Notes: generated from the letters alone by a model not told the origin. A stretch of DNA of 64,000 nucleotides from Prorocentrum cordatum (GCA_963575745.1 CAUYUJ010014200.1:70001-134000); one strand, 5' to 3'; counted from the stretch's first letter, positions 50,833 through 61,093 are shown. Made by a program: numbers and translations.

Positions 50833-51780
50833 TCCGAGGGAGCGTCCGGACCGTGACCGCACGGCGCCGCGAGCCCCCGCCCCCTGCCCTCGGCGCCGCT
50901 GCCGGAGCCGCCAAGCCGGAGCCCTATGGTGCGCAGGGCGCCGCGCGGAGAGGCCGGTCGGGGGAGGAGCGGTTATCGGCACCTCTGCTTCCCGGGGGCG
51001 CCCTCGAGGGCGCGACGTTATTCGCGCTTCGCGCTTCGCGCTTCGGCTCCGATTCCTCCTCATCCTCCTCTTCTCCCCTGGGAGGCGGGGGCGAGAGCGC
51101 GGAGTTGCTCGCCCTTCGCGCGGCGCGCGGCGCGGGGCGCGAAGCGGGGAGCCCTTGGGTGTCGGCACCTCTTCTTCCCCGCCCTCCCAGGCGGCGCTCG
51201 AGCACGCTCAGAGATGCGGCTCAGGCGTTCGACCTTCTTGGCCTAAGCGTATGCGTGACCATTCAGTCCTGAAAGGATTCCAGACGGTGCTATAGTTGGC
51301 AGGAGTGTCGGGATTTCGGGCCTGCGCCTCCACCTTAGAGACCATGTGGTGGAAGCCGTCTCCTGCAAGCGCTGCCTGCATGAAGCGACTGGGTTAGGAG
51401 AGGCAGCGCGTCCTCGTACAGTATCGGTATCTTCGTGCTTTTGCCACGGCCTGCGATGCGGCACCCGCCACGCCACCTGATGCGTCGTGTCGGTCGTGCC
51501 AGTGGCCTGCCAGTGGGACTCACAGCCCCCCTCTAGGGTGGCCGGGATGGCCAGGCACTCGTCCTCCTGCTGCCGCTCCCTATCTCTTGGTTGCCCTGCT
51601 GCTGGATATGATCATGCGGGCGGTTGCTGCGTATATGCGGCCGATCCGAGGCACACTGCGGGCAGCCGGCCTTTCTCTCGAGAGCGCACAGAGTTTGGCC
51701 ACATCTGCAGGCCCAGATGGGGATCCGGACACAGGTGCTCCTCGCTGTCGGCCTCGCGAACGGCGCCGGCGTCGAAAAAT
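50833..51780. other. Spacer, no supportable gene
   Basis: GC-rich with CGCGCTTCGCGCTTCGCGCT simple sequence near 51025. Open frames are compositional. Confidence 0.4.
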
Positions 51781-51976
51781 AGGGGAACGAAACATGACAT
51801 AAACATAACAACTCGGAGGTTTGCGCGGATTTCTCGGATCGGCGCTGGACCCCTTTCCCTGGCCCGCGGAGCGCGCCAGGGGCGGCGCCGGAGGCGCCGC
51901 CAGGGGGGTCAGCGCGGATCGGAGAAATCCGCGCGGAGGTCAGAGTTTTTATGTTTATGTCATTCTTCGTTCCCCT
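51781..51976. mobile_element. Family H foldback element, best copy
   Basis: 196 bp. The outer arms AGGGGAACGAAACATGACAT, AAACATA and TATGTTTATGTCATTCTTCG, TTCCCCT are near-perfect inverses. Inner arms GCGCGGATTTCTC and GAGAAATCCGCGC also pair. The centre is GGGGCGGCGCCGGAGGCGCC. No coding capacity. Confidence 0.85.
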
Positions 51977-51984
51977 AAAGAAGG

Positions 51985-52174
51985 GGTACTCCAGATGTCG
52001 TAATAAAAAAGGGAGGGGGTCTGGACCCTCCAAGACAAGCAAGTTTAGACCCCCCCCCCGTGGGAGAACCCTCCAAAACATCGTACCCAGACCCCCCCAG
52101 GCCCTCCAAGATAGCCTGGAAGAGACCCCCCCGAAATGAGACCCCCTCCCTTTTATTACGAAATCTGGAGTACC
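51985..52174. mobile_element. Family I inverted-repeat element
   Basis: Left GGTACTCCAGATGTCGTAAT, AAAAAAGGGAGGGGGTCT is mirrored by the right (AGACCCCCTCCCTTTTATTA, CGAAATCTGGAGTACC), arms of about 38 bp. The interior has several AGACCCCCCC words. It lies eight bases after family H. The terminus resembles that of the element inside LINE1 at 26808-27655. Confidence 0.85.
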
Positions 52175-52728
52175 TGGGCACATGTGACACTGGCGTGTTC
52201 TAAGCGTCTGGGCTCGGACTCGGAAGTGGTGGATGGTCGCTGGGGGTCCGGCTTGCGCAATCCGGCCTCCCCGGCGCCGAGGCGAGGGGCGGAGCTGAGG
52301 CAGTCAAGATCTGCTTGGTCGACGGGGACACCTTCGAACGTCAGCTCGACAGCCACAAGGTTCTGAACGGGCCTCCATTTGGGAGGGGCAGCTCCTGGGA
52401 GGTTCACTTCAGCATCGGCGCTTGCTGATACCCGTGGTCGAAGCCGGCCTCATCTGGCGAAGTCCCTATTTTTATCTGGCCTACTTCCATCTATTCCAGC
52501 TCAATTTGGATCCTGGACTGAGTGCAGCCTGAGTTGCTTCCGTGGCGCCTTAGTCGGGCCAGCACTGCCCTTCTCACGAAGATCTCCCAGGAGCTGCCTC
52601 CTAAAAAGGCAAGATCCCACTGGAATTTCGAAGCGCCCGTAGAACCATAGACCTGGGCAGCGCCGGAGCCTCAGCTTCCGACCGCGCGTGAGGAGCGCTC
52701 AACTACTCGTAAGAGTGACCCTTCGCCA
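52175..52728. other. Spacer, no gene recognised
   Basis: Unique-looking sequence with short frames only. Confidence 0.4.
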
Positions 52729-52858
52729 GAGTGGCCTTTGGTGCGCGCCCGATGGGGCCCCCCGATCGACGAGCGCGTTGCACAAAATGGCGTCTTGCGC
52801 GCGTGGGTTGGGCCCCCCGCGGCCCCCCAACAAGTCGCGCACCAAAGGTCACTCCTAC
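52729..52858. mobile_element. Family U foldback-like element, copy 2
   Basis: AGAGTGGCCTTTGGTGCGCG is mirrored by CGCGCACCAAAGGTCACTCC. The centre has GGGCCCCCCGCGGCCCCCC. Confidence 0.65.
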
Positions 52859-53211
52859 ACCGCCGCCCCGAGTCTCTCAGGGTGGGGAGTGCGGCCTCGA
52901 GGCTCCCGAAGTTCGCAGGTCTTCCGACGCAGGTCAGGGGCAAGGTCAGGGGAGGGCAGGCTCGTCGCACCGCGCACGCGGTCAGGGCCCTCCCCTTGCA
53001 CGGAGCCGACGCGTGCGCCCGAGGCCCACGTCGCACCGCGGACGCCGGCAAACTCGCACTCGCCGGGCGTCGAAGTCGCCGCTCCGGGAGCGTGGCTCCT
53101 ATGCACCTCCCCGCGGGCCGAGGGCTGCAGGGCCTGCCCGGGCAGATCGCCTCGAGACCTCGCGCCTCGATCGCCTCGTGTTCCTGCCCTGCGAGACCGT
53201 GACCGGGGCGG
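52859..53211. other. GC-rich spacer, no gene
   Basis: Compositional open frames only. Confidence 0.4.
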
Positions 53212-53392
53212 AGGAGGAGAAAAGGAGGAGGAGGAGGAGGAGGAGGAGGAGGAGGAGGAGGAGGAGGAGGAGGAGGAGGAGGAGGAGGGAGGAGGAGGAG
53301 GAGGAGGAGGAGGAGGAGGAGGAGGAGGAGGAGGAGGAGGAGGAGAGGAGGAGGAGGAGGAGGAGGAGGAGGAGGAGGAGGAGGAGGAGTTC
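53212..53392. repeat. (GGA)n tract
   Basis: About 180 bp of near-perfect GGA repeat with two single-base register changes (53287-53289 and about 53344). Confidence 0.95.
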
Positions 53393-53734
53393 TCTCCCAG
53401 ACATCCACTGGCAGGGCATCGTTGTCCAGCCCGCAGCCCTATGAGCTCCCGACCGCTGCCCCGGGGCCAGTCTCTTGCCCCGGATCCGTTCTTGACGTGG
53501 CCCTGGAGCCCGACAGGTGGTCTCGGAGCCCGGCAACCAGCCCCGTGGGGCCGACACCGAGGAAGAGGGCGTCTGGCGCGAAAAGACCGCAGAGACCGGG
53601 CCCGCTGCTCGTCCCCGGCCGCCCAGGAGAAGCTCCGGGACGACGAGCACGAGCGGGGCATCCCGGCGCCCACACGGCGCCGCGGCCGTGCGGGCCCCAG
53701 CCCACGCGCGCGCTCGCCGGGGCTCGTGTCTACA
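53393..53734. other. Spacer with family C-like start
   Basis: TCTTGCCCCGGATCCG and GACGTGGCCCTGGAGCCCGA near 53475-53510 are distant from family C. No gene. Confidence 0.35.
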
Positions 53735-53935
53735 GGCCTCCTGGATGGGGTCGGAGATCGCGCCGCATCGCCGAGACGTCGCCGTTGCGGCTCGATGCGG
53801 AGCCCGAGTTTCTTCACGCGGTCGTCGCCGATGCATCGCCGTTGCATCGACGATGCATCGCCGATGCGTCGCCGATGTATCGCTGATGCGGCGCGATCCT
53901 CCGACCCCATCTACTCCGACCCCACCTAGGAAGCC
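53735..53935. mobile_element. Family D foldback element, best copy
   Basis: 201 bp. GGCCTCCTGGATGGGGTCGG, AGATCGCGCCGCATCGCCG and the inverse GCGGCGCGATCCTCCGACCC, CATCTACTCCGACCCCACCT, AGGAAGCC. Six or more ATCGCCGATGC/ATCGACGATGC units fill the centre. Confidence 0.85.
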
Positions 53936-53940
53936 ACTAG

Positions 53941-54060
53941 CCCTTCGCCAGAGTGGCCGTCGGTGCGGGCACTGGCCCGCTCGCCTCGCTGCGAGCTGGC
54001 CCCGCGTGGCCCCCAAAAAGCCGCGCGCCAGAGGCAGCTCCTGCCTATAGGGCGACTCCT
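53941..54060. mobile_element. Family U foldback-like element, copy 3
   Basis: CCCTTCGCCAGAGTGGCCGT, CGGTGCGGGC and the inverse region GCGCGCCAGAGGCAGCTCCT. Directly follows family D. Confidence 0.5.
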
Positions 54061-54464
54061 GCGTGCAGCCGCGTAGGCGCGCGCGTGTGCGTGTGGGCTT
54101 CTGAGTGCCCCTTCCTCCTCCCTCCTCCGCTGCCGCCGTGTCCGTCTCCCCCCCTCTCCTGCACGCTGGCCAATTCGCTTCTCGGTGCCCCCGTTCAGCT
54201 GTATCGCTGGTGCAGCCACTCTGCCTCCCCGCCGACGAAAAAGTGTGCGCGTGGGCGTCGGCGGGCGGGCGGGCGGGTACGTGGGCGCGCGCGCGCGTGT
54301 GTGCGCGTTGGGGTCTCTTCGCCGGGCGTCTCCTCTCTCTCTCTCCCTCTCCCCCGTGAATCGCGGTTTCATTCTTATTCATACGCTGTACGGGTGCTCA
54401 TCCGCCTGCGCAGTCACTCTGCCTAGCCGCCGACGCAAACCCAGACATGCGACGTCCTGTTTTT
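54061..54464. other. Spacer, no gene recognised
   Basis: CT-rich and GCGCGTGTGTGCGCG-type simple sequence. No gene. Confidence 0.4.
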
Positions 54465-54600
54465 TGCAGGACGGCATCCCTGGAAGTCCCGACCCTTTCC
54501 CCGGGACCGGTTTTTCATCCCGAGTCGTTTTTTGAGGGTCTCGGGGCCTGGCGAGGGCCCCCGAGGGTCGAAAATAGTTACAAGCTTGTCGTCCTGATTT
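54465..54600. repeat. Dispersed repeat family C, copy
   Basis: GACCCTTTCCCCGGGACCGG, TTTTTCATCCCGAGTCG, GGGTCTCGGGGCCTGGCGAG, GGCCCCCGAGGGTCGAAAAT. A second, oppositely oriented half follows at 54625-54740. Confidence 0.7.
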
Positions 54601-54624
54601 TTTGTTACGACGCGAGCATGTCTG

Positions 54625-54740
54625 GGAGGCCTCGGGGCCGTGGACAATTATGAAAGGAGTCAGGATGGAATTTCTGTTCTGGGCAATGGGTCGGGACCTC
54701 TGGGGGTCGACAGTCCTGAAACAATCACGACGTCGGGAGT
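54625..54740. repeat. Dispersed repeat family C, inverted second part
   Basis: GCCTCGGGGCCGTGGACAAT, CAATGGGTCGGGACCTCTGG, GGGTCGACAGTCCTGAAACA, ATCACGACGTCGGG. Together with the preceding copy it forms an inverted pair. Confidence 0.65.
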
Positions 54741-54749
54741 CTGGGTCCT

Positions 54750-54872
54750 CACCTTCCGCGCGGTCCGCGGTGCGGCCGCGGCGGCCGCCGCTGCGGCCTC
54801 GACGGTGGCCGCCGCTGCGGCCGTGGCGGCGGGCGTTGCGGCAGCGCGGCGCCTGCCGCGCGGAAGGTGCGG
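54750..54872. repeat. GC-rich foldback
   Basis: CACCTTCCGCGCGGTCCGCG at the left and TGCCGCGCGGAAGGTG at the right pair. The centre is GCGGCCGCCGCTGCGG-rich. Confidence 0.7.
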
Positions 54873-55552
54873 AAGTTGCAGGTGGAGGGTCGATGGACAT
54901 TCGTGGGAGCCTCGCGCGTCTTCGAAGCTCAGTTTTTAGAGAGCAGTAGCGTGCGCTAGCGCTTGGCAATCGAGGAAGAAGCACCGATTCAGCGTCGATT
55001 AGCGTCGATCTAGCGTCGAGAAGTCGGTTCACGTCGGCTAACTTAGCGTCGATTCTGCCACGGGCCCGAGGGCGGTGGCCGTTCTGCGCGAGAGCGTCGC
55101 CGAGGGTCCGAGGGTCGGGATTGCTGAATTCCGCTGAATTCCAATTGGCGTTTGCACCGCGTTTCGGGCCCCATGACCCTCACTGACCGAACAGGCTCGA
55201 AAAGATACGCAGCAAGGTAGGCGAAAGTTTCCCGCCGAGTTTGGTGGCCGGGTGGGTGCCCGGGTTCCCGGTTCTGGGTTTCCAGGTTCTTGGTTACAGT
55301 CGAGATTGAATAGTAGGTCGACCCTGCCAAATCGAGGGTACCCTTGTGTCCTGAGCTTCGCGACCCATGCCTTTTTACATTCCTGTGGCAATGGGGCCCT
55401 CGCAAGGGTTCTGTGTCCTCTCGCGTGTCCTCTCCAATAAACCCCGACTGCATTGGTTCCGTGCCGATTTCGGTGGGTTCGGGGTTCTTGGGTTCCCTGT
55501 CGATCTCCCTATCGATCTCTTTATCGATCCCACGAGTCACCAAACCATACGG
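54873..55552. other. Spacer, no gene recognised
   Basis: TTAGCGTCGATCTAGCGTCG words near 54985-55060 and GGTTCCCGGTTCTGGGTTTC near 55260. No gene. Confidence 0.4.
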
Positions 55553-56604
55553 ATGTGTTTTTCCCAACCATCCTGTGGTGTTGGGTCCTCGTTTTGAAGA
55601 GACGGTCCCCGCGTTCCTCCTCTCCTCTCCTCCTCCCCTCCTCCCTTCCCTCCTCCTTCTCCCATGCGTTTCACCCACCCTGCACAGCGTTTCGTGGTTT
55701 GATAGGGAGGTCCACCGAAGCCCCCAGTGGGACCGCCCGCGTGCGTCCCCCACTCCCAATGTGGCATTTTCACCGGCCCAGTACAGCGCTTCGTTGCCCC
55801 ATAGGGAGATCCACCGAAGCCCCCAGTGGGACCGCCCGCATGCGTCCCCCACGCCCAATTTGGCATCGTCACCCACCCAGCACAGCGTTTCGTGGCCCCA
55901 TAGGGGGCTCCGCCGAAGCCCCCACTGGGACCGCCCGCATGCGTCCCCCACACCCAACTTGGCATTGACACCCACCCAGTACAGCGCTTCGTGGCTCCAT
56001 AGGGAGCTTGGGAGCCTCACCAAAGCCCCCACTGGGACCGTCCGCGTGCATCCCCCGGACCCGCTTTGGCATTGTCACCCACCCAGTACAGCGCTCCGTG
56101 GCCCCATAGTGAGCTCCACCGAAGCCCTCAATGGGACCGGCCGCATGCGTCCACCATGCCCAGTTTGGCATTTCCACCCGCCCAGTACAGCGCTTGGTGG
56201 CCCCATAGGGAGCTCCACCGAAGCCCCCAGTGGGACCGCCCGCGTGCGTCCCCCACAGGGAGCTCCACCGAAGCCTCCAGTGGGACCGCCCGCATGCCCC
56301 CCCACACCCAATTTGGCATTTTCACCGACCCAGTACAGCGCTTCGTGGCCCCAAAGGGAGCCCCACCGAAGCCCCCAATGGGACTGCCCGCATGCGTCCC
56401 ACATGCCTAATTTGGTATTTCCACTCACCCGTTGCAGCGCTTCGTGGCCACATAGGGAGCTTCACCGACGGCCCCAGTGCTACCGCCCGCATGCGTTCCC
56501 TCCCTGCCCAGCGCAGCGTTTTGTGGCCTCATAGGGAGCTTCATCGAAGAAGATATGCATAATTGCGTTACCCACAACTTCATATGGTTGGGTCTTTCGC
56601 CAGG
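55553..56604 (-). repeat. Satellite unit S1: 99-bp array with both conserved boundaries
   Basis: Units of 99 bp (starts of TCCACCGAAG at 55711, 55810, 55909, about 56018, 56115, 56214, then irregular) with GGGACCGCCCGCATGCGTCC and CAGTACAGCG blocks. Because 99 is a multiple of three, a 396-codon frame with 33-residue repeats stays open; no domain supports a protein. One boundary (55553-55623) is conserved at 58600-58665 in reverse complement, the other (56536-56604) at 63282-63350. Confidence 0.85.
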
Positions 56605-56626
56605 ATAATGTATCTGGTGTCCTTAT

Positions 56627-57118
56627 TTGCGATGCGGCCATTTTTGGGCAAGATCGGATCTCAGGGTGTCAGAGGCGAGCGCCACACATATGATGTTCCA
56701 ACCTACTTTTAGCCTTGACCACCAGAAAGAACGTCAAGCACTGCGACAGTACCGAACAAGTCCAGGCTTTGCACGTGCCGGGCCCTGGGAGGCGGGCCTC
56801 GGTCGACACTTGTTCGATATTTGTTGGGGTGCTCGAAATTATTTCTGGGATTTGGTCTTCAAGTACGACGGGAGCAACATAGCGCTAGACCTGGAACGCC
56901 TTTGGGGTCCAGGTCGGCTCTCACCGGCTGCGCCTCGTCGTTGGCTGTTTCCGGTGGTGCCCGGCCTCGGCCTGCAACGGCCGCCGGAGAGCCGAGAGGG
57001 TAGGGCGGCCGAGGTCTTTGATCTATTCCAGGGTTGTCTTCGCTGGAGGCTGTTTTTCCAAAGGGGCTCCGGTCCCCCCTCGATCTCTCTTCACCGAGGA
57101 GCCCTAACAACACGATGA
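56627..57118 (+). CDS. Hypothetical 163-codon ORF of uncertain reality
   Basis: Mixed-composition frame (SLDHQKERQALRQYRTSPGF, WGARNYFWDLVFKYDGSNIA) in a lower-GC stretch. No family recognised. Near its start, GCCATTTTTGGGCAAG at 56637-56652 resembles the 3' part of the spliced leader with an extra T, so a retroposed fragment is conceivable. Chance is as likely. Confidence 0.2.
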   Translation: MRCGHFWARSDLRVSEASATHMMFQPTFSLDHQKERQALRQYRTSPGFARAGPWEAGLGRHLFDICWGARNYFWDLVFKYDGSNIALDLERLWGPGRLSPAAPRRWLFPVVPGLGLQRPPESREGRAAEVFDLFQGCLRWRLFFQRGSGPPSISLHRGALTTR

Positions 57119-57369
57119 AGACGTAGCCTCACTGATGTCCCCATCTTCGCATCAGGGTTATTGATTCTTGGCTGTTTGGGTCGATACACCTGCAGAAAAG
57201 ACCCCATGTTCCTCATGTTCCTGGCGCTCCTAACTTAGGTCCCCTCCCAAAGGGTCCTGGGGAAGGGTGCCCTCGAATGTCCTTCGGTTAGGCCGGCGGA
57301 GGGTCTCATGTTCTTGGACGTTCTTCTGTATAGGTCCGACCGTGCTTCCCCAGACCCCCAGCGTCATGA

Positions 57370-57470
57370 ATCTGTCATGACGTGGACCCCCAGCGATCTC
57401 GACCCATTCCTGGGGACCGGTTTTTCGTCTTGGGGAGTTGTTTCATTGTTTGCACGGTCCCAGAGTCCGA
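57370..57470. repeat. Dispersed repeat family C, copy
   Basis: AATCTGTCATGACGTGGACC, CCCAGCGATCTCGACCCATT, CCTGGGGACCGGTTTTTCGT, CTTGGGGAGTTGTTTCATTG. Confidence 0.7.
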
Positions 57471-57479
57471 AATGGGTGG

Positions 57480-58450
57480 CCCGGACACCTTTGGACACAC
57501 CAACGGTGGCCTCAGGTGGAGCTCCCCATGGGGGCACGAAACGTGTCAGGGGTGTGCCGAAGTGGGTGCCGCGGGCGGAAGTGAGCACACCCAGAATGGT
57601 CTTCAGTGGAGCCCTGCAGTGGAGCCCCCTATGGTGGTTACGAACCGTGTGAGGGTTGTGTCGGAATGGGTTGCGCAGGCGCATGTGGGCACAACCAGTG
57701 TGGTCTTCGGTGAAGCTCCCAATGTGTGCTCGAAGCGTCGGAGGGGTGTGGCGAAATGGGTGGCGCGGACACATGCGAACACAGGCAGTGCGGCCGAAGG
57801 TGGAGCTCCCTATGAGGGCACGAAATTTGTGATGGGTGTGCCGAAGTGGCTGCCGCGGACGCATGCGGACACACGCAGTGTGGCCTTTTGTGGAGCTCCC
57901 TACGAGGGCACGAAGCGTGTGATGGGTGAGCCGAAATTGGTGTTGCGGACGCATGTGGACACACCCAGCTCGGCCATACTTCAGTGGAGTTCCCCTATGG
58001 GGGCACGGATCGTGTAAGAGGGTGTGCCGAAGTTGGTGTCTCGAACGCATGCGGACACACACGCAGTGTGGCTTTAGATGGAGTTCCCTGTGTGGCGGAG
58101 CGTCTGAGGGGTGCCGACATGGGCGGCGCAGACGCATGTGGACACGCCCAGTGCGGCCGCAGGTGGAGCTCCCTATGAGGGCACGAGACGTCGAAGAGGT
58201 GTGCCGAAGTGGGTGCCGCGGACGCGTGCGGACACACCCAGTGTGGCCTTTGGTGGAGCTCCTTACGAGGGCACGAAGCGTGTGGTGGGTGTGCCGAAAT
58301 GGGTGGCGCGGACGCATGTTGACACACCCAGTTCGGCCCTAGGTCGGTGGAGCGCCCAATGGGGGCACGAATTGTGTTAGGGGTGTGCCGAGATGAGCGC
58401 GATTGTGGTACGCGGGCGTTGCCTCTGAGGCGTATGGTGGAGCTCCCTCT
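57480..58450 (+). repeat. Satellite array S2: about 90-bp units
   Basis: About ten units with cores GGTGGAGCTCCCTATG, GGGGCACGAA, GTGTGCCGAAGTGGGTG, GGACGCATGTGGACACACCC. Most unit starts are 90 bp apart. The frames run through because the unit is a multiple of three. The array ends in a purine-rich stretch (58470-58600) and then the boundary shared with S1. Confidence 0.85.
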
Positions 58451-58639
58451 GGGTGCCGATATGGACATGCAAAGGGCAGAGGCAGGGATGGGAGAAGGGA
58501 GCGGGGGGAAGGAGGAAGGAAGAGGGGGAGTGGGAGAGGAGGAGGGAGGGATGGAGCGCTGGGAGGACGGAGGAGGGGGAGAAGGAGAAGGAGAGGAGAG
58601 CGCGCGGGGCGCTGTCTCTTCAAGACGGGGACCCGGCAC

Positions 58640-58925
58640 CACAGCATGGTTTTGGAAAAAACAGCGTCTCGGACTGTCACCGCCGGGGCCCTGGAACCCA
58701 TCCCTCTTCGGCATTCCTCAGGCCAGATCGATCTCAGGGTGGTGCACCACTCCGATCTCATGGTGGTGCACTTGCTTCACACTTGGCGTTGTCGCCCGGC
58801 TTCTGGCCCCAGGACCCCACAGCTCGATCCGTCCTGCGACATGCCGAAAAAAGATGGGCTCCAGGGCTGCAGTGGTGATTATTCCAAACGCTGTTTCCCC
58901 CAACAACCCTGTGGTCTCCTTCTTC
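58640..58925. mobile_element. Foldback element next to satellite S2
   Basis: Left arm GGAAAAAACAGCGTCTCGGA, CTGTCACC, CCCTGGAACCCATC, CTTCGGCAT pairs with the right arm (ATGCCGAAAAAAGATGGGCT, CCAGGGCTGCAGTGGTGATT, AAACGCTGTTTCCCCC); arms of about 80 bp with mismatches. The centre has GGTGGTGCACCACTCC and CATGGTGGTGCAC. It overlaps the S1/S2 boundary sequence. Confidence 0.7.
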
Positions 58926-59105
58926 CCTCCTCCTCCTCCTCATTCTGCCCCTCCTCCTCCTCCTCCTCCTCCTCCTCCTCCTCCTCCTCCTCCCCTCTTC
59001 TCCTCCTTCTCCTCCTCCTCCTCTCCTCCTCCTCCTCCTCCTCCTCCTCCTCCTCCTCCTCCTCCCCTTCTTCTTCGTCCTCCTCCTCCTCCTCCTCCTC
59101 CTCCT
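58926..59105. repeat. (TCC)n tract
   Basis: TCC repeat with occasional TTC and TCG units, directly after the foldback. Confidence 0.95.
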
Positions 59106-59877
59106 GGTTCTGGTTCTGGGCTTGGTTCTGGGCCGAATGACCGGGCGCGCCGCTCGTGTCGAGGCGGCGGTCGGCGGCTGGGCGCTTGCCTTCGGCTCGG
59201 CCCAGTCGTCCCGGGGCACGCCCTTCCCTCAGTCTTGCTCCTCCTCCTCTTCCTCATCCTCCTCCTCCTTCTCCTCCTCCTCCTCGTGCACTGTGCATAA
59301 CTGGAGCAGCGCTCACAACGCATGGTAAATCACACTCGACGCCAGAATGATGTTGTAGAGTTCTACTGCGTGGGTTCTGGAGCAGCTCCCCCCTGTCCTC
59401 CTCCTCCTCCTCCTTCTCCTCCTCCTCCTCCATCTCCTCATTCTTCTCTTCCTCTCCCTTCTTTCCTCTCCCTCCTCCTCCTCTTTCTCCTCCTCCTCCT
59501 CCGCCTCCTCCTCCCCCTTCTCTCCTCTTCCTCCCCGCCCCCGAGGAGGGGGAGGGTCGGGTGGTGCCGCCGCGGCTGAGGTTCGGACAGCCGCAGCCGC
59601 GAACGGCGGCGCCGCAAGGGCAGCTCGTCCTCGGACAGCCCCAAGAGGTCGAAGGCTCCCTCGCGCAGAAGAGGCAGAGGATTGGCCCCTTTCGAAGACG
59701 CCTTCGGCGAGCCACCGTCGCCCCACTGCTTGTTGGAATCGCCCAGGTGGCCGAATGCGGTGGCCAGAGCTCTGGCAAGCGATCCGACCGTGTGTTCCCC
59801 CCAGCCGTCGCGGAGACCCTTCGGAGAGTGCGTTGGGGAGAAAGAAGGATACGTGGAGGATAGGGATGACACATACA
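59106..59877. other. Spacer with TCC tracts
   Basis: TCC tracts at 59238-59285 and 59395-59530, otherwise GC-rich without a gene. Confidence 0.6.
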
Positions 59878-60700
59878 GAGGAGGAGGAGGAGGAGGAGGA
59901 GGAGGAGGAGGAGGAGGGGAGGAGGAGGAGGAGGAGTCTGGGGCCGTCGGTGGAGCTCCCCTATAGGGCCACGAAACGTTGTACTGGGTGGTGGAGACGC
60001 GTGCGGGCGGTATCACTGGGGCCGTCGGTGGAGCTCCCTATGGGTCCACGAAACGCTGTACTGGGTGGGGGGGGACGCATGCGGGCGGTAGCAGTGGAGC
60101 TGTTGGTGGAGCTCCCTACTAGGCACACGAAACGCTGTACTGGGTGGGGGGGACGCATGCGGAAGGTGGCACTGGGGCCGTCGGTGGAGCTTCTTATAGG
60201 GCCGTGAGACGTTTTACTGGGTGGGGGGACGCATGCGGGCGGTAACACTGGGGCCGCCGGAATAGCTTCACAACGGGCCCACGGAACGCTGTACTGGGTG
60301 GGGGGGACGGACCTTCGGTGGTGCATGCGATGGGGCCACGAAACGCTGTACTGGGGGGAGGGGGCGCATGCGGGCTGTAGCACTGGAGCCTTCCGTGGAG
60401 CTCCCTATGGGGCCACGAAACGCTGCACTGGGTGGGGAAGACACACGCGGGCGGTAGAACTGGGGCCGTCGGTGGAGCTCCCTCCTTATGGGCCACGAAA
60501 CGCTGTACTGGATGGGGGGGCGCATGCGGGCGGTAGCACTGGAGCCGTCCGTGGAGCTACCTATAGGGCCATGAGACGTTGTACCAGATGGGGGGGCCCA
60601 TGCGGACGGTAGCACGGGGACCTTCGGTGGAGCTCCCTACGGGCCCACGAAACGCTGTATTGGGTGGGGGACGCATGCGGGCGTTAGCACTGGTCATGCG
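59878..60700 (+). repeat. Satellite array S3: about 78-bp units after a (GGA)n tract
   Basis: The GGA tract 59878-59937 leads into units starting at about 59949, 60027, 60105 and 60183 (78 bp apart), then irregular spacing. Core: GGTGGAGCTCCCTATAGGGC, CACGAAACGCTGTACTGGGT, GGACGCATGCGGGCGGTAGC, ACTGGGGCCGTC. Same family as S1, S2 and S4. It ends at GTCATGCGATCGCAG. Confidence 0.85.
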
Positions 60701-60744
60701 ATCGCAGTCACGGATTAAAAGGGGGCGTGGATTAGCGACGGGTC

Positions 60745-61050
60745 CCGTTTCCATAGGAAATCGCCGATTGCCGCCGCCGAGCGCGGCGCGACCGACCGCA
60801 TCATGGGACATCGCCGATTGCCGCCGCCGAGCGCGGCGCCACCGACCGCCTTTTGGGGAGGGCACCTCCCCGCGATCCATGGACTTGGCGGCCGCGCGCC
60901 GTTTCCATAGGAAATCGCCGATTGCCGCCGCCGAGCGCGGCGCGACCGACCGCATCATGGGACATCGCCGATTGCCGCCGCCGAGCGCGGCGCCACCGAC
61001 CGCCTTTTGGGGAGGGCAGCGATCCATGGACTTGGCGGCCGCGCGCCAAG
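60745..61050. repeat. 154-bp tandem duplication, near identical
   Basis: Copies start CCGTTTCCATAGGAAATCGC at 60745 and 60899. They differ mainly by loss of CCTCCCCG-like bases in the second copy. Each holds two sub-repeats beginning CATCGCCGATTGCCGCCGCC. The near-identity points to a recent event. Confidence 0.9.
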
Positions 61051-61062
61051 TCCATGGATCGC
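61019..61062. repeat. Perfect 18-bp-arm palindrome
   Basis: GCGATCCATGGACTTGGC, an eight-base centre GGCCGCGC, then the exact reverse complement of the arm. The left arm is the end of the second 154-bp copy; the right arm is extra. Confidence 0.95.
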
Positions 61063-61093
61063 GACTCCGTGTCAGCGCGCGCGCAGCCCTGCG

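Noticed and set aside
55344-56534. A 396-codon open frame with 33-residue repeats
   Set aside because: It follows a 99-bp tandem repeat that is open on both strands; no domain or leader supports it as a gene.
59945-60700. Regular repeats as a CRISPR array
   Set aside because: The units are diverged satellite repeats with no unique spacers, and the DNA is eukaryotic.
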